Below are positions 35,706-44,234 of a stretch of DNA of 64,000 bases, piece by piece. The notes below the pieces were generated by a model. The model was not told where the DNA came from. It ran no database searches and worked only from the letters and a program-made list of their open reading frames with translations. The position numbers and the translations under genes were made by a program. The DNA comes from Actinobacteria bacterium OV450. GTDB taxonomy: Bacteria; Actinomycetota; Actinomycetes; Streptomycetales; Streptomycetaceae. The DNA lies in the NCBI GenBank assembly GCA_001298555.1, contig LJCW01000336.1:1-64000 (forward strand). The letters run 5' to 3'. Numbering within the stretch: the first letter of the stretch is position 1; each line of letters starts with the position of its first letter.

Positions 35706-36449
35706 CTACTCGCTCTTGTCGGCGTCGGCGGCCTTTTCGCCCTTGGCCGCCTTGGCGGCCTTCTCCGCGTCGGCGATCTGCCGCTTGGCGGCCGTCGCGT
35801 AGATGTCGACGTACTCCTGGCCGGACAGCTTCATGATCTCGTACATGACCTCGTCGGTCACCGAGCGCAGGATGAAGCGGTCGCTGTCCATGCCCTGGTA
35901 GCGGCTGAAGTCCAGCGGCTTGCCGATCCGGATGCCGGGGCGCATCAGCTTGGGGACGACCTTGCCGGGCGGCTGGATCTTCTCCGTGTCGATCATCGCC
36001 ACGGGGATCACCGGCGCCCCGGTGGCCAGGGCCACGCGGGCCAGACCACCGGGCTTGCCGCGGTAGAGGCGTCCGTCGGGCGACCGCGTGCCCTCCGGGT
36101 AGATGCCGAACAGCTCGCCGCGCTCGATGACCTCGATACCGCTCTTGATCGCGGCCTCGCCCGCACCGCGCGCGCCGGAGCGGTCCACCGGGAGCTGGCC
36201 GACGCCCTTGAAGAAGGCGGCCGTCAGCTTGCCCTTGACGCCCGGGGAGGTGAAGTACTCCGCCTTCGCGATGAAGGTGACCTTCCGGTCCAGCACGGCC
36301 GGCAGGAAGAAGGAGTCGGAGAAGGACAGGTGGTTGCTCGCGAGGATCGCCGGCCCCTCGGCGGGGATGTTCTCGAGGCCCTCCACCCACGGCCTGAAGG
36401 CGAGCTTCAGGGAACCCCCGATGGAGAACTTCATTGCGCCGTAGATCAA
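35706..36449 (-). CDS. 1-acyl-sn-glycerol-3-phosphate acyltransferase
   Basis: PlsC-family acyltransferase of phospholipid synthesis, 247 residues. It has block I NHLSFSDSFFL (HX4D-like, reading NHLSFSD), block III GIYPEGTRSPDGRLYRGKPG and block IV VIPVAMI. The TTG at 36449 gives LIYGAMKFSIGG, the usual family beginning, with AAGG upstream; ATG 36434 is an alternative. The C-terminus is Lys/Ala/Glu-rich. It precedes the macSR pair by 86 bases on the same strand. Confidence 0.92.
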   Translation of the reverse strand: MIYGAMKFSIGGSLKLAFRPWVEGLENIPAEGPAILASNHLSFSDSFFLPAVLDRKVTFIAKAEYFTSPGVKGKLTAAFFKGVGQLPVDRSGARGAGEAAIKSGIEVIERGELFGIYPEGTRSPDGRLYRGKPGGLARVALATGAPVIPVAMIDTEKIQPPGKVVPKLMRPGIRIGKPLDFSRYQGMDSDRFILRSVTDEVMYEIMKLSGQEYVDIYATAAKRQIADAEKAAKAAKGEKAADADKSE

Positions 36450-36594
36450 CTCGAAAGCCTTCCTGTGTCTGTCGAACAGACCTTAACCCCTGGCTCGGGG
36501 CGGAGCGGTCGACGACCCTGGTCGGTGTCACCCCTGTCGCGTACGGTGAAGTCACACAGCGCTACGCACCCCCCACCCGTCGAAGGAGACCCTG

Positions 36595-37374
36595 GTGCCC
36601 GTCCTCCCTGGAGCCGAGCCGTTCCGCCACGAGGGCGGAGAGGTCGGTGTCCTCCTCTGCCACGGCTTCACCAGTACCGCTCAGTCCATGCGCCCGTGGG
36701 CGGAGTACCTGGCCGAGCAGGGTCTGACGGTCTCCGTACCGCTGCTCCCCGGGCACGGTACGCGCTGGCAGGACATGCAGCTCACCGGCTGGCAGGACTG
36801 GTACGCCGAAGTGGACCGGGCGCTGCGGGAGCTGCTGGAGCAGTGCACGCGGGTGTTCGTCTTCGGGCTGTCGATGGGCGGGGCGCTGACCCTGCGGCTG
36901 GCCGCCCGGCACGGGGACGCCGTCAGCGGCATCGTCCTGGTCAACCCCGTCAACAAGATCAAGGACCCGATGGCCTTCGCCCTCCCGGTGGCACAGCACT
37001 TCCTGCGGTCCACCGCGGGCATCGCGAGCGACATCGCCAAGCCGGGCGTCGCCGAGATCGGCTACACCCGGGTGCCGACGCGGGCCGCGGCCTCGCTGCG
37101 GCAGTTCCTGAAGCTGGTCGACACCGAGCTGCCGCAGGTCACGCAGCCGGTGCTGCTGCTGCACAGCCGGCAGGACCATGTCGTGTCGCCGGCCGACTCG
37201 GCGCGGATCCTCGCGCGGATCTCGTCGACGGACGTCACCGAGACACTGCTGGAACAGAGCTACCACGTCGCGACGTTGGACCATGACGCGGAGCAGATCT
37301 TCGCGGACAGCTATGCGTTCGTCGGGCGGCTCGCGGAGAGCGTCGGCAGGGAGGGGGCGGCCAGCGGTGGCTGA
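36595..37374 (+). CDS. Alpha/beta hydrolase (carboxylesterase type)
   Basis: 259-residue hydrolase with oxyanion region LLCHGFTSTAQSM, nucleophile elbow FGLSMGGALTL (Ser), acid Asp in LLLHSRQDHVV and a His in SYHVATLDHD. It resembles Est30-type carboxylesterases and monoacylglycerol lipases. The GTG at 36595 has GAAGGAG upstream. It overlaps the next gene by 8 bases. Confidence 0.9.
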   Translation: MPVLPGAEPFRHEGGEVGVLLCHGFTSTAQSMRPWAEYLAEQGLTVSVPLLPGHGTRWQDMQLTGWQDWYAEVDRALRELLEQCTRVFVFGLSMGGALTLRLAARHGDAVSGIVLVNPVNKIKDPMAFALPVAQHFLRSTAGIASDIAKPGVAEIGYTRVPTRAAASLRQFLKLVDTELPQVTQPVLLLHSRQDHVVSPADSARILARISSTDVTETLLEQSYHVATLDHDAEQIFADSYAFVGRLAESVGREGAASGG

Positions 37375-37993
37375 GCACGAGGAGTCCCCGGGGGGTGTGC
37401 CCCCGTTGGACGAGGAGGCGGCCTGGGCGGCGATCGTCGCCGGGTACGGGCAGGAGCCGCCGGATCCGCCGGGGGCCAGGCCGTTCCGGCCGATCGAGAA
37501 CCTGATGCTGCCGGAGGAGGACGTGGAGCCGGCTCCGGAGTCCGCGGCGGCGTCCCCGGAGGCCGCTGAGGCCCCTGAGGCCGCTGGGGCCCGGACGGCG
37601 GACGCTCAGCAGGAGCCGTCCGCCGAGCCGCCGGCGCCGCCCGCGCTGGGCAGCTCCGTGGTGTTCGCCCCGGGCGTGGGCGTGGGGGCGAACAGCACCG
37701 TGGCCGGGCCCCGGGACCACACCCCGGCGGAGCCGGACGAGAAGGACGAGGGCCATTTCGTGCCCCCGGAGCCGGAGCTGCCGCCGGCGGACACGACGGC
37801 GAAGTTCGCGTGGCTGGCGGTGGTGGGCGGGCCGGTGCTGCTGCTCGTGGCCGTGCTGTTGCAGTGGGACATGACGTGGTGGCTCACGACGCTGGGCATC
37901 GGCGGCTTCCTGGGTGGCTTCGCGACCCTCGTGGCCCGGATGTCGCAGGGCGACGACGAGGACGACGACCCGGGCCGCGGCGCGGTGGTGTAG
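37367..37993 (+). CDS. Hypothetical protein, acidic with two membrane helices
   Basis: 208 residues. The N-terminal 140 are acidic and Pro/Ala/Glu-rich, probably disordered, with RPFRPIENLMLPEED as a distinct motif. Two hydrophobic segments follow (FAWLAVVGGPVLLLVAVLLQW and WWLTTLGIGGFLGGFATLVARM), then an acidic tail. Function unknown. GTG at 37367 lies inside the esterase 3' end with GGGAGGGGG upstream, so it is coupled to it. Confidence 0.75.
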   Translation: MAEHEESPGGVPPLDEEAAWAAIVAGYGQEPPDPPGARPFRPIENLMLPEEDVEPAPESAAASPEAAEAPEAAGARTADAQQEPSAEPPAPPALGSSVVFAPGVGVGANSTVAGPRDHTPAEPDEKDEGHFVPPEPELPPADTTAKFAWLAVVGGPVLLLVAVLLQWDMTWWLTTLGIGGFLGGFATLVARMSQGDDEDDDPGRGAVV

Positions 37994-38146
37994 CGGAGGA
38001 ACCCCCGGCCGGGGCCCGGGACCCCGGCGGCGCACGGTGTCCCTGCGCGGGCCCTTCTCCCGGCCCCCGGCGGGTGGCACGACGGCCCCCGGCCCGGCGC
38101 CGACCGCGTCAGCTTCGGCCCCCGCCGACGCCGAACCCGGCGGGTA

Positions 38147-38725
38147 CCAGGGCCCGGCGGTGCCGGGGGCCCGCGGTGCCGGGGCCGGGCGGTGCCGGAG
38201 GCCCGGCGCGTCCAGGAGCCAGGCGCTGCCACAGGCCCGGCGCTGCCACAGGCCCGGCGGGTCCAGGAGCCAGGCGATGCCAGGGCTGGCCGGGGCCAGA
38301 GGCCCGGCGCTGCCAGGGGCCAGGCGCTGCCGGGGCCGGCCGTACCAGAGGATCGACGGCGCCGGAGTCGGCCGGTGCCGGGGGTCGGCTGTGCCGGGGC
38401 CGGGGGGTGACGGGGCCAACAGGGGCCAGGGCCGGCCGGTGTCGGGAGCCCGGCCGTCCCGAAGGCCCGGCTGTGCCAGGGGTCAGGCTGTGCCGGGGGC
38501 CTGCCTGTGCCGGAGGCCCGGCGTGCCAGGGCCAGGCTGAGCCGGAGCCAGGCGGTCCCAGAGGCCCGGCTGTGCCGGAGGCCGGCCACACCAGAGGCCC
38601 CGGCTGCGCCGGAAGCCCGGCTGTGCCGGAGCCCGGTTGGGCCAGAAGCCAGGCCGTGCCAGAGCCCGGCTGCGCCGGAAGCCAGGCCGTGCCAGAGCCC
38701 GGTTGGGCCGGAAGCCAGGCCGTGC
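38147..38725. repeat. Minisatellite: about 35 degenerate 16-17 bp units
   Basis: Head-to-tail array with consensus near GCCGGAGGCCCGGCTGT, units of 16-17 bases and a few of 15 or 18. The last seven units alternate GCCGGAAGCCAGGCCGT and GCCAGAGCCCGGTTGGG, giving a 33-34 base higher-order repeat. Because the period is not a multiple of 3 and varies, the array is not coding. Each unit is itself nearly palindromic. The whole 37994-38775 gap between two convergent genes holds nothing else recognisable. Confidence 0.85.
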
Positions 38726-38775
38726 AGGGGACACGTTGGAGTGGGCGGCAGGGGCGGCCCGGGCGGGGCCGGGTG

Positions 38776-39621
38776 TCATGCCGTGGTGGAGTCGGATGTG
38801 GCCCGGGCCGTCGGGTTGCGGGTTGCGGGGAGGCGGAGGGCGGCTAGCACCGGAAGGTGGTCCGTGGCCGCCCCCAGGTCCGTTTCCGTGATGCCCGGCA
38901 GGGGCGTGGGGACGCCGCAGCCCAGGACTTCCACCCCGGGCGTCGCGAAGATCGCGTCGATTCGCCGGGGCGGCCCCGAGCGGACGAACGTGTGCTCGCC
39001 GCCCCAGGGGGAGACCGTCCAGCAGTCCTGGAGGGCCGTGGAGAGGCGGCGGAACGCCGGGCCGGACGGCGTCTCGTTGATGTCGCCCGCCGCGATGGCG
39101 TACGGGGCGTCCGTCGCCGTGAGGCGGTCGACGAGGAGGTCCGCCTGGGCCCGGCGTTCGGTCCCGTCGAGCGACAGGTGCGCGCTCAGCACCGCGACGC
39201 GCGCGGCCCCGAAGCGGACCACCGCCGTGGCGAAGCCTCGCCGGTGCCGGCCCGGGGTCAGCGGGAGCAGGACGTCCTCGGTCCGTTCCACGAAGGCCCG
39301 CAGTGAGCACAGCAGGAGCGGGCCCGCGGCGGTGGCGCCGCCGCTCAGCACGACGAGGTCCGTCTTCGCGGCGAGCCGCGCCGCATGCTTGCGCCAGCGG
39401 AAGAACCGCGGGGCCTCCTGGATGAAGACCAGGTCGGGGGCGCATGCGCGGATCACCCTGGCCAGCGCCTCCTCGTCGTCCCGCATCGAGCGGATGTTGT
39501 AGCTGAGGGCACGGATCACCGCGGAGCCGTCGGGTTCCGTCGCAGAGTTCGGCAGCATGAAGGGCAACATAGCCAGACTGCCCGCCGTGCCCCAGAGGGC
39601 GCGGCGGGCAGTTCTGTGCAC
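38776..39621 (-). CDS. Endonuclease/exonuclease/phosphatase family protein
   Basis: 281-residue protein with an N-terminal signal-like segment (ALWGTAGSLAMLPFMLP) and the EEP fold motifs: LSYNIRS, FIQEAP (metal Glu), VLSAHLSLDG, AAGDINETP (metal Asp/Asn), RRIDAIF and ATDHLPV (catalytic Asp-His). Substrate unknown; may be an exported nuclease or phosphatase. The GTG at 39621 is a provisional start. Its 3' end faces the minisatellite. Confidence 0.85.
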   Translation of the reverse strand: MHRTARRALWGTAGSLAMLPFMLPNSATEPDGSAVIRALSYNIRSMRDDEEALARVIRACAPDLVFIQEAPRFFRWRKHAARLAAKTDLVVLSGGATAAGPLLLCSLRAFVERTEDVLLPLTPGRHRRGFATAVVRFGAARVAVLSAHLSLDGTERRAQADLLVDRLTATDAPYAIAAGDINETPSGPAFRRLSTALQDCWTVSPWGGEHTFVRSGPPRRIDAIFATPGVEVLGCGVPTPLPGITETDLGAATDHLPVLAALRLPATRNPTARATSDSTTA

Positions 39622-39681
39622 GAACGGCGCGGGCGAACGGCGCGTGCCGTCGGCGTCGGCGAACGGCGTCGGCGAGCGTCG

Positions 39682-40623
39682 TCAGCCCTGGCGGGCCAGG
39701 TCCGCGGCGTCGACGAGTCCGGCCTTGCCGCCGAGCTGCGCGGCGAGCACCTGCGCGTGCGGGCGCCACGCGCCACCGATCAGCCAGCGCTTGAAGGACT
39801 TGCGGATCGGGTCGAGGACGAGGTCGCCCTCGTCGGAGACCCCGCCGCCGACGATGAACGCCGACGGGTCGAACAGCGACGCCAGGTCGGCCAGGCCCGC
39901 GCCGGCCCAGCGGGCCAGCTCGCGGAAGGAGTCGATGGCGACCAGGTCACCGGCCCGTGCGGCCTCGCTGATGTGCTTGCCCTCGATGCCCTCGGGGGTG
40001 CCGTCGCCGAGGGAGAGGAGGACCGCCGCGTTCTCGGGGGTGGCGTTGGCGCGCTGCTTCGCGTACCGGACGAGCGCGCGGCCGGAGGCGTACTGCTCCC
40101 AGCAGCCCTGGCTCCCGCACCCGCACAGCAGGCCGTCCGGGACCACCCGGATGTGCCCGAACTCGGCGGCCACGCCGAAGCGTCCGCGGCGCAGCTTGTT
40201 GCCGATGATGATGCCGCCGCCCAGGCCCGTGCCGAGGGTGATGCAGATGACGTCGTCGTGGCCCTGGCCGGCACCGAAGCGGTACTCGCCCCAGGCCGCG
40301 CAGTTCGCGTCGTTCTCGACGACGACCGGGAGGCCGATGCGCTGCTCGACCTTGTCCTTGAGCGGCTCGTGCCGCCAGTTGATGTTCGGCGCGAAGAGCA
40401 CGGTCGCGCGCTTGTCGTCCACGTACCCGGCGGCGCCGATGCCGACGGCCTCGATGGTGTGGCTGCTGCTGACTTCGGACACTGCGGCGCAGATCGCGTC
40501 CGTCACTCCGTCCGCGGTCGGCGGGGTGGGCACCTTGTACGTCTCAAGGATGGTGCCCTCTTCGTCGACCACGCCGGCCGCGATCTTCGTGCCGCCGATG
40601 TCGACGCCGATGGTGAGTCCCAT
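39682..40623 (-). CDS. glkA: ROK-family glucokinase
   Basis: ATP-dependent glucose kinase that in Streptomyces also mediates carbon catabolite repression. The 313-residue product has the phosphate motif GVDIGGTKIAAGVVD, ENDANCAAWGEY (catalytic Asp), LGTGLGGGIIIGNK, EFGHIRV and the ROK zinc motif CGCGSQGCWEQYASGRAL. Length and order match S. coelicolor GlkA. ATG at 40623. Confidence 0.95.
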   Translation of the reverse strand: MGLTIGVDIGGTKIAAGVVDEEGTILETYKVPTPPTADGVTDAICAAVSEVSSSHTIEAVGIGAAGYVDDKRATVLFAPNINWRHEPLKDKVEQRIGLPVVVENDANCAAWGEYRFGAGQGHDDVICITLGTGLGGGIIIGNKLRRGRFGVAAEFGHIRVVPDGLLCGCGSQGCWEQYASGRALVRYAKQRANATPENAAVLLSLGDGTPEGIEGKHISEAARAGDLVAIDSFRELARWAGAGLADLASLFDPSAFIVGGGVSDEGDLVLDPIRKSFKRWLIGGAWRPHAQVLAAQLGGKAGLVDAADLARQG

Positions 40624-40817
40624 TAGTCCCTCGGTTTCCGGTCAAACCCCGCCACGGCCAACGGTACCCGAGGGCGAGGGGGCATCCGGCGGATCAGGGC
40701 CGGAAAGCCCGGGGGGTCCGGTGCCGTGGGTCGCAGGGCGGAGGAGAGAGCCACCGCGGCCGGGCCCCGGGCCCGGTCGTGATCCGCCGGACGCCCCTGA
40801 GGGTCTCAGTGAGGGTG

Positions 40818-41303
40818 TCAGTCGAGATCGATCCGCTGAGTCGGGCCGCTCCCGCCCTCGTCCCGGGGGTCGTCCCGGGGGTCGGAACGGTCACCGGAGG
40901 GCCGGTCCGAGGGGGCGCCGGGGGCGGGCTCGTCGCGGGTCCAGCGGCGCTCGTGGCCCTCCACGGCCGAGCGGTACGCGGCGAGCAGCTCGGAGCCGGC
41001 GGCCGCGAGGTGGTCGAAGACCTCGGGGTTGCGCTCGACGACGGGCTTGGCGGCGGCCTTCGCCTGGTTGACGAACTGTCGTACGGCGCCCTGGGCGGCG
41101 GCGCCGAGCACCGGGTTGTTCAGCGCGGAGACCTTGTCCGCGACGGCCTCGAAGAGCCTGAACAGTTCCTCTGCGGCGGTGCCCGCGCCGGCGCCGGCGC
41201 CGCCCTGCCGGGCCCGGCGGCGTTCCTGTTCCGCGGCGAGGTCCTCGGCGCAGGCCTTGGCCCAGGCGTCGTCGTCGTCGGGACGGTCGGTGGCCTCGCT
41301 CAT
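40818..41303 (-). CDS. DUF5304 domain protein
   Basis: 161-residue, Asp/Arg-rich protein of a Streptomyces-type family with unknown function. The core EELFRLFEAVADKVSALNNPVLGAAAQGAVRQFVNQAKAAAKP is predicted helical; the tail is Pro/Asp/Arg-rich and disordered. The ATG at 41303 has AGGAGAG upstream. Confidence 0.8.
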   Translation of the reverse strand: MSEATDRPDDDDAWAKACAEDLAAEQERRRARQGGAGAGAGTAAEELFRLFEAVADKVSALNNPVLGAAAQGAVRQFVNQAKAAAKPVVERNPEVFDHLAAAGSELLAAYRSAVEGHERRWTRDEPAPGAPSDRPSGDRSDPRDDPRDEGGSGPTQRIDLD

Positions 41304-41379
41304 GGCGGACTCTCCTGCGGCAGCTGCTGGGCGTGCGGTACGTACTACCTTCGACGGTACCCGAACGGGGGTACGCGGT

Positions 41380-42591
41380 TCAGGGCCTGCGGGGCCACAG
41401 GTCCGGGTCGGGGGTGAAGCGGATGCGCAGCTCCCCGTCGGCGAGGGCGGCGCCGGAGACCGTGCAGCGGCGCAGCGCCGAGGGCAGCGGAACGATCCTG
41501 CGGTACGGGCCCGCCGCGAGCAGCAGCTCGTCGCCGCGCCGTACGAGGTCGAGGTCCCGCTTGTGGGCGCCGGGCAGCGGTACCACCCAGACGAGTACCC
41601 CGTCGTCGGCGCGGCGGTCCTCGACGACCCAGGCCCTGCGGGCCGGGGACGCCTCCGCCGGAGCCTGCGGAACGAGCGCCTCCGCGCCGGGGAGGCGGGT
41701 GAGGTCCTCCGGTCCCAGGGGGTCGCGGCCGAGGTGGCCGAGCGGGAGCACGGGGGTGTCACCGGCCCACTGGGCGGCGTACTTCTCCTGCTGGGCGGCG
41801 ATCCCGGCCAGCCAGGGGTCGGGCGAGCCCTGCGGCACCATCCGGTTGGCGACGATCGCGCCGACCGGGAGCTGTTCGAGGGCGAGGCCGAGCAGTCCGG
41901 TGCGCAGTGCGGCGTCGGCGCCCGGCCCCGGCTCTGCGACCAGCCGCAGCGAGGTGGTGCCGGCCTCGACGACGGCCTGGACGGCGGCCAGCTCCTCGTC
42001 CCAGCGCGCCGCGGCCTCGTACAGCCACTGCGCGGGCATGGGTACGCCGGCCAGCTGGGCCAGTACGGGGCGCAGGGCGCGGGCCGCCTGCCGCTCGGCC
42101 GGGAGCAGCCGGGCCAGGTAGCGGCGCAGCTGGGCGGGGAGGGCGAGGGTGGCGACGGCCCGGTGCAGCGGCGGCATGTCGACGACGACGAGGTCGACGC
42201 CGGGTGCGGCGGCGGCCCGGCGCAGGGCGCGGAGCAGGGCGAACTGCTCGGCGCCGGGCAGCTCGGTGAGCTCCTCGGCCCCCAGCGGCCGGGCCCCGAC
42301 CATGCCGAGCAGGGCGGATCCGCGTTCCTGGAGGGCGACGAGCTCCTCGCGGAACTCCTCGCCGGAGTCGACGCGGGCCACGAGGACCCCGCCGGCGGGT
42401 ACGGCGGTGAGCCCCGGCGCGGCCTGGACGGGCTGTCCGCCGGGCTCCCCGACCAGCGCGGCCACGGGGTCGCCCGGGTCGCCGGAGAGCAGCAGCACCC
42501 GCTGCCCGGCCCGTGCGGCGGCGAGGGCCGTCGCCGCGGCGACGGTGGTCCGGCCGGCCCCGCCGGGACCGGTGATCAACAGTGTGTGCAT
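41380..42591 (-). CDS. ArsA-family ATPase-like protein
   Basis: 403-residue P-loop protein of the ArsA/GET3 class: deviant Walker A GPGGAGRTTVAAATA (Arg where Lys is expected after the Ala-Gly), switch regions LLLSGDPGDP and VDMPPLHRAV, and a C-terminal beta-rich domain. There are no arsenic genes nearby; the same gene sits before an SRPBCC gene in mycobacteria (Rv2184c/Rv2185c), so the pair is functionally linked. ATG at 42591 follows GAGGAG. Confidence 0.85.
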   Translation of the reverse strand: MHTLLITGPGGAGRTTVAAATALAAARAGQRVLLLSGDPGDPVAALVGEPGGQPVQAAPGLTAVPAGGVLVARVDSGEEFREELVALQERGSALLGMVGARPLGAEELTELPGAEQFALLRALRRAAAAPGVDLVVVDMPPLHRAVATLALPAQLRRYLARLLPAERQAARALRPVLAQLAGVPMPAQWLYEAAARWDEELAAVQAVVEAGTTSLRLVAEPGPGADAALRTGLLGLALEQLPVGAIVANRMVPQGSPDPWLAGIAAQQEKYAAQWAGDTPVLPLGHLGRDPLGPEDLTRLPGAEALVPQAPAEASPARRAWVVEDRRADDGVLVWVVPLPGAHKRDLDLVRRGDELLLAAGPYRRIVPLPSALRRCTVSGAALADGELRIRFTPDPDLWPRRP

Positions 42592-42666
42592 GGTGCAGGT
42601 GCTCCTCGTGCGCACCGGCGGAGCGGGGCTCCGTCCGGACCCGGGTCCTGGCCCCGACCCCGCGCC

Positions 42667-43116
42667 TCAGGCAGATTCGGTGGATTCGACGCGCTTCTTC
42701 AGGCCGGCCAGGGCGCGGTCGATGATGACCTTCTCGGCCTTGCGCTTGATCATGCCCAGCATCGGGATCTTGACGTCGACGGTCAGCTGGTAGGTGACCT
42801 CGGTGCGCTTGCCTCCCTCGAGGGGGGCGAGCCGGTAGGAGCCGTCGAGCTGGCGCAGCATCTGCGACTTGTCCAGGGTCCAGCTGACCTCGTCCGTGCC
42901 CTTCCAGGTGTAGGCGAGGGTGTGGTCGTCCTTGATGGCGCCGGCGTCGAGCAGCAGCCGGACCTTTTCGGCGCGGCCCGCGGAGTCGGTGGCCAGCACC
43001 TCGGCCTCCTTCACCTCGCCGGTCCAGTCGGGGTAGCGGGCGAAGTCGGCGATCACGGCCATCACGTCGGCCGGCGACGCCTCGATCGTGATGGTCGAGC
43101 TGGTGTGTTCGGCCAT
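42667..43116 (-). CDS. SRPBCC (START-like) lipid-binding protein
   Basis: 149-residue polyketide-cyclase/dehydrase-type protein: ITIEASPADVMAVIADFARYPDWTGEVKEAEV is the typical N-terminal strand and helix-grip signature. Probably binds a hydrophobic ligand. It precedes the ArsA-like gene on the same strand, 75 bases apart. A palindromic repeat (43131-43172) lies directly upstream of its ribosome site. Confidence 0.88.
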   Translation of the reverse strand: MAEHTSSTITIEASPADVMAVIADFARYPDWTGEVKEAEVLATDSAGRAEKVRLLLDAGAIKDDHTLAYTWKGTDEVSWTLDKSQMLRQLDGSYRLAPLEGGKRTEVTYQLTVDVKIPMLGMIKRKAEKVIIDRALAGLKKRVESTESA

Positions 43117-43130
43117 GGCAGTCCGCCCTC

Positions 43131-43172
43131 CAGGCTGGGGGTACCTCCCAGCGGTGGCTGGGGGAGTTCGAG
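43131..43172. repeat. Short palindromic repeat, copy 3
   Basis: CTGGGGGTACCTCCCAG followed by a short spacer and GCTGGGGGAG, 15-56 bases upstream of the SRPBCC start codon. Same theme as the copies at 2659 and 56039. Confidence 0.6.
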
Positions 43173-43222
43173 GAAGTGTGCGGCCTGCGGCCGCCGCGTG
43201 CAGGCTACCGTGCGTGTGGGGG

Positions 43223-44005
43223 TCACCACTCCAGGGCCCAGGGCGTTCCGGTGGCGGCGAAGTGCCCGACGTTCACGCATTCCGTGCCGCCGATCCGCAT
43301 CCGCCGGGCGAGCGGCTGGTGCACGTGCCCGAACAGCGCGTACCGGGGGCGGGTCCGGCGGATCGCGGCGAGCAGGGCCTCGCTGCCGCGCTCGAACCGG
43401 CGCGCGACCGTGTCGTAGCAGAGCTCGGGCACCTCCGGCGGGATGTGCGAGCAGAGCACGTCGACTTCGCCGAGCGCCTCGACCTTGGCGGCGTACTCCT
43501 CCTCGTCGACCTCGTACGGGGTGCGCATCGGGGAGGGCAGTCCGCCGCCGACGAAGCCGAAGACGCGGCCGCCGATCTCCACCCGCTGCCCGTCGAGGAC
43601 GGTGGTGCCGGGGGCGGCGTACTCGTGCCACAGACCCGGGATGTCGACGTTGCCGTAGGTGGCGTACGTGGGGTGGGGGAACGCGGCGAACATCTCGGCG
43701 TACTGGCGGCGCACGGCGCCTTCGATCAGTTGTTCGCGGTCCAGGCCGGCCCACAGCCGCCGCCCGAGGTCCCGGGCCTCGTCGAAGCGGCGCGCGGTGC
43801 GCAGCTCCACGATCCGGTCGGCGTTCTCGACGCCGAACAGGTCGGGGAAGATGCCGCGCGAGTGGTCGGCGTAGTCGAGGAAGAGCACGAGGTCGCCGAG
43901 GCAGATCAGGGCGTCGGCGCCCTCTCCGGCCCGGGCGAGGGCCTCGGCGTTGCCGTGGACGTCGCTGACGACATGGACCCGCGTGCTGCTTTTCCTGCCA
44001 CCCAT
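43223..44005 (-). CDS. Metallophosphoesterase
   Basis: 260-residue calcineurin-like phosphoesterase with VVSDVHGNAEAL, CLGDLVLF, YGNVD, CSHIPPEV and FGHVHQPLARR, carrying the usual Asp, His and Asn metal ligands. Substrate unknown. The ATG at 44005 is chosen because a TAGGGT -10 box (44013-44018, minus strand) ends 7 bases upstream; the GTG at 44014 would lie inside that box. Confidence 0.88.
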   Translation of the reverse strand: MGGRKSSTRVHVVSDVHGNAEALARAGEGADALICLGDLVLFLDYADHSRGIFPDLFGVENADRIVELRTARRFDEARDLGRRLWAGLDREQLIEGAVRRQYAEMFAAFPHPTYATYGNVDIPGLWHEYAAPGTTVLDGQRVEIGGRVFGFVGGGLPSPMRTPYEVDEEEYAAKVEALGEVDVLCSHIPPEVPELCYDTVARRFERGSEALLAAIRRTRPRYALFGHVHQPLARRMRIGGTECVNVGHFAATGTPWALEW

Positions 44006-44166
44006 GCGCTCCACCCTAGGGGGGCCCGGGGGATGCGGGTAGAGCGGGTGGCACAGGCGGCCTACCTGCGGTTACTTCCGAGTCCTCAGAGGGGTCGACT
44101 ACTGTCGGCATGGCACGGCCGCGTCATGTGACGCACGGAACATCTGGCCGGTTCCCCCTATCCGGA

Positions 44167-44183
44167 ACCCACTACCGGTGGGT
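44167..44183 (+). promoter_or_regulatory. Palindrome ACCCAC-TACCG-GTGGGT before the acyl-CoA ligase
   Basis: A 6-bp inverted repeat with 5-base centre, 51 bases upstream of the ligase start, in a promoter-like region (GGTAACGT follows). Possible operator of unknown regulator. Confidence 0.4.
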
Positions 44184-44234
44184 AACGTCCGGTCGGTCCA
44201 CATGGTGGCGATGGCGCCCAGAGGAGCAGCAGTC

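Noticed and set aside
34435..36555. One 706-codon frame joining sensor kinase and upstream DNA
   Set aside because: The upstream part is antisense-frame text of the acyltransferase gene; the kinase family starts near 35619.
37994..38146. Small gene right after the 37367-37993 ORF
   Set aside because: Only GC-rich sequence with overlapping frames, no start with a binding site, and the repeat array follows.
38147..38725. CRISPR array
   Set aside because: The units are head-to-tail without unique spacers and no cas genes are in the window.
38483..39769. Minus-strand frame of 428 codons that runs into the minisatellite
   Set aside because: It is a different frame from the EEP-family gene that has all catalytic motifs, and the repeat period of 16-17 bases shifts frame, so no protein repeat is conserved.
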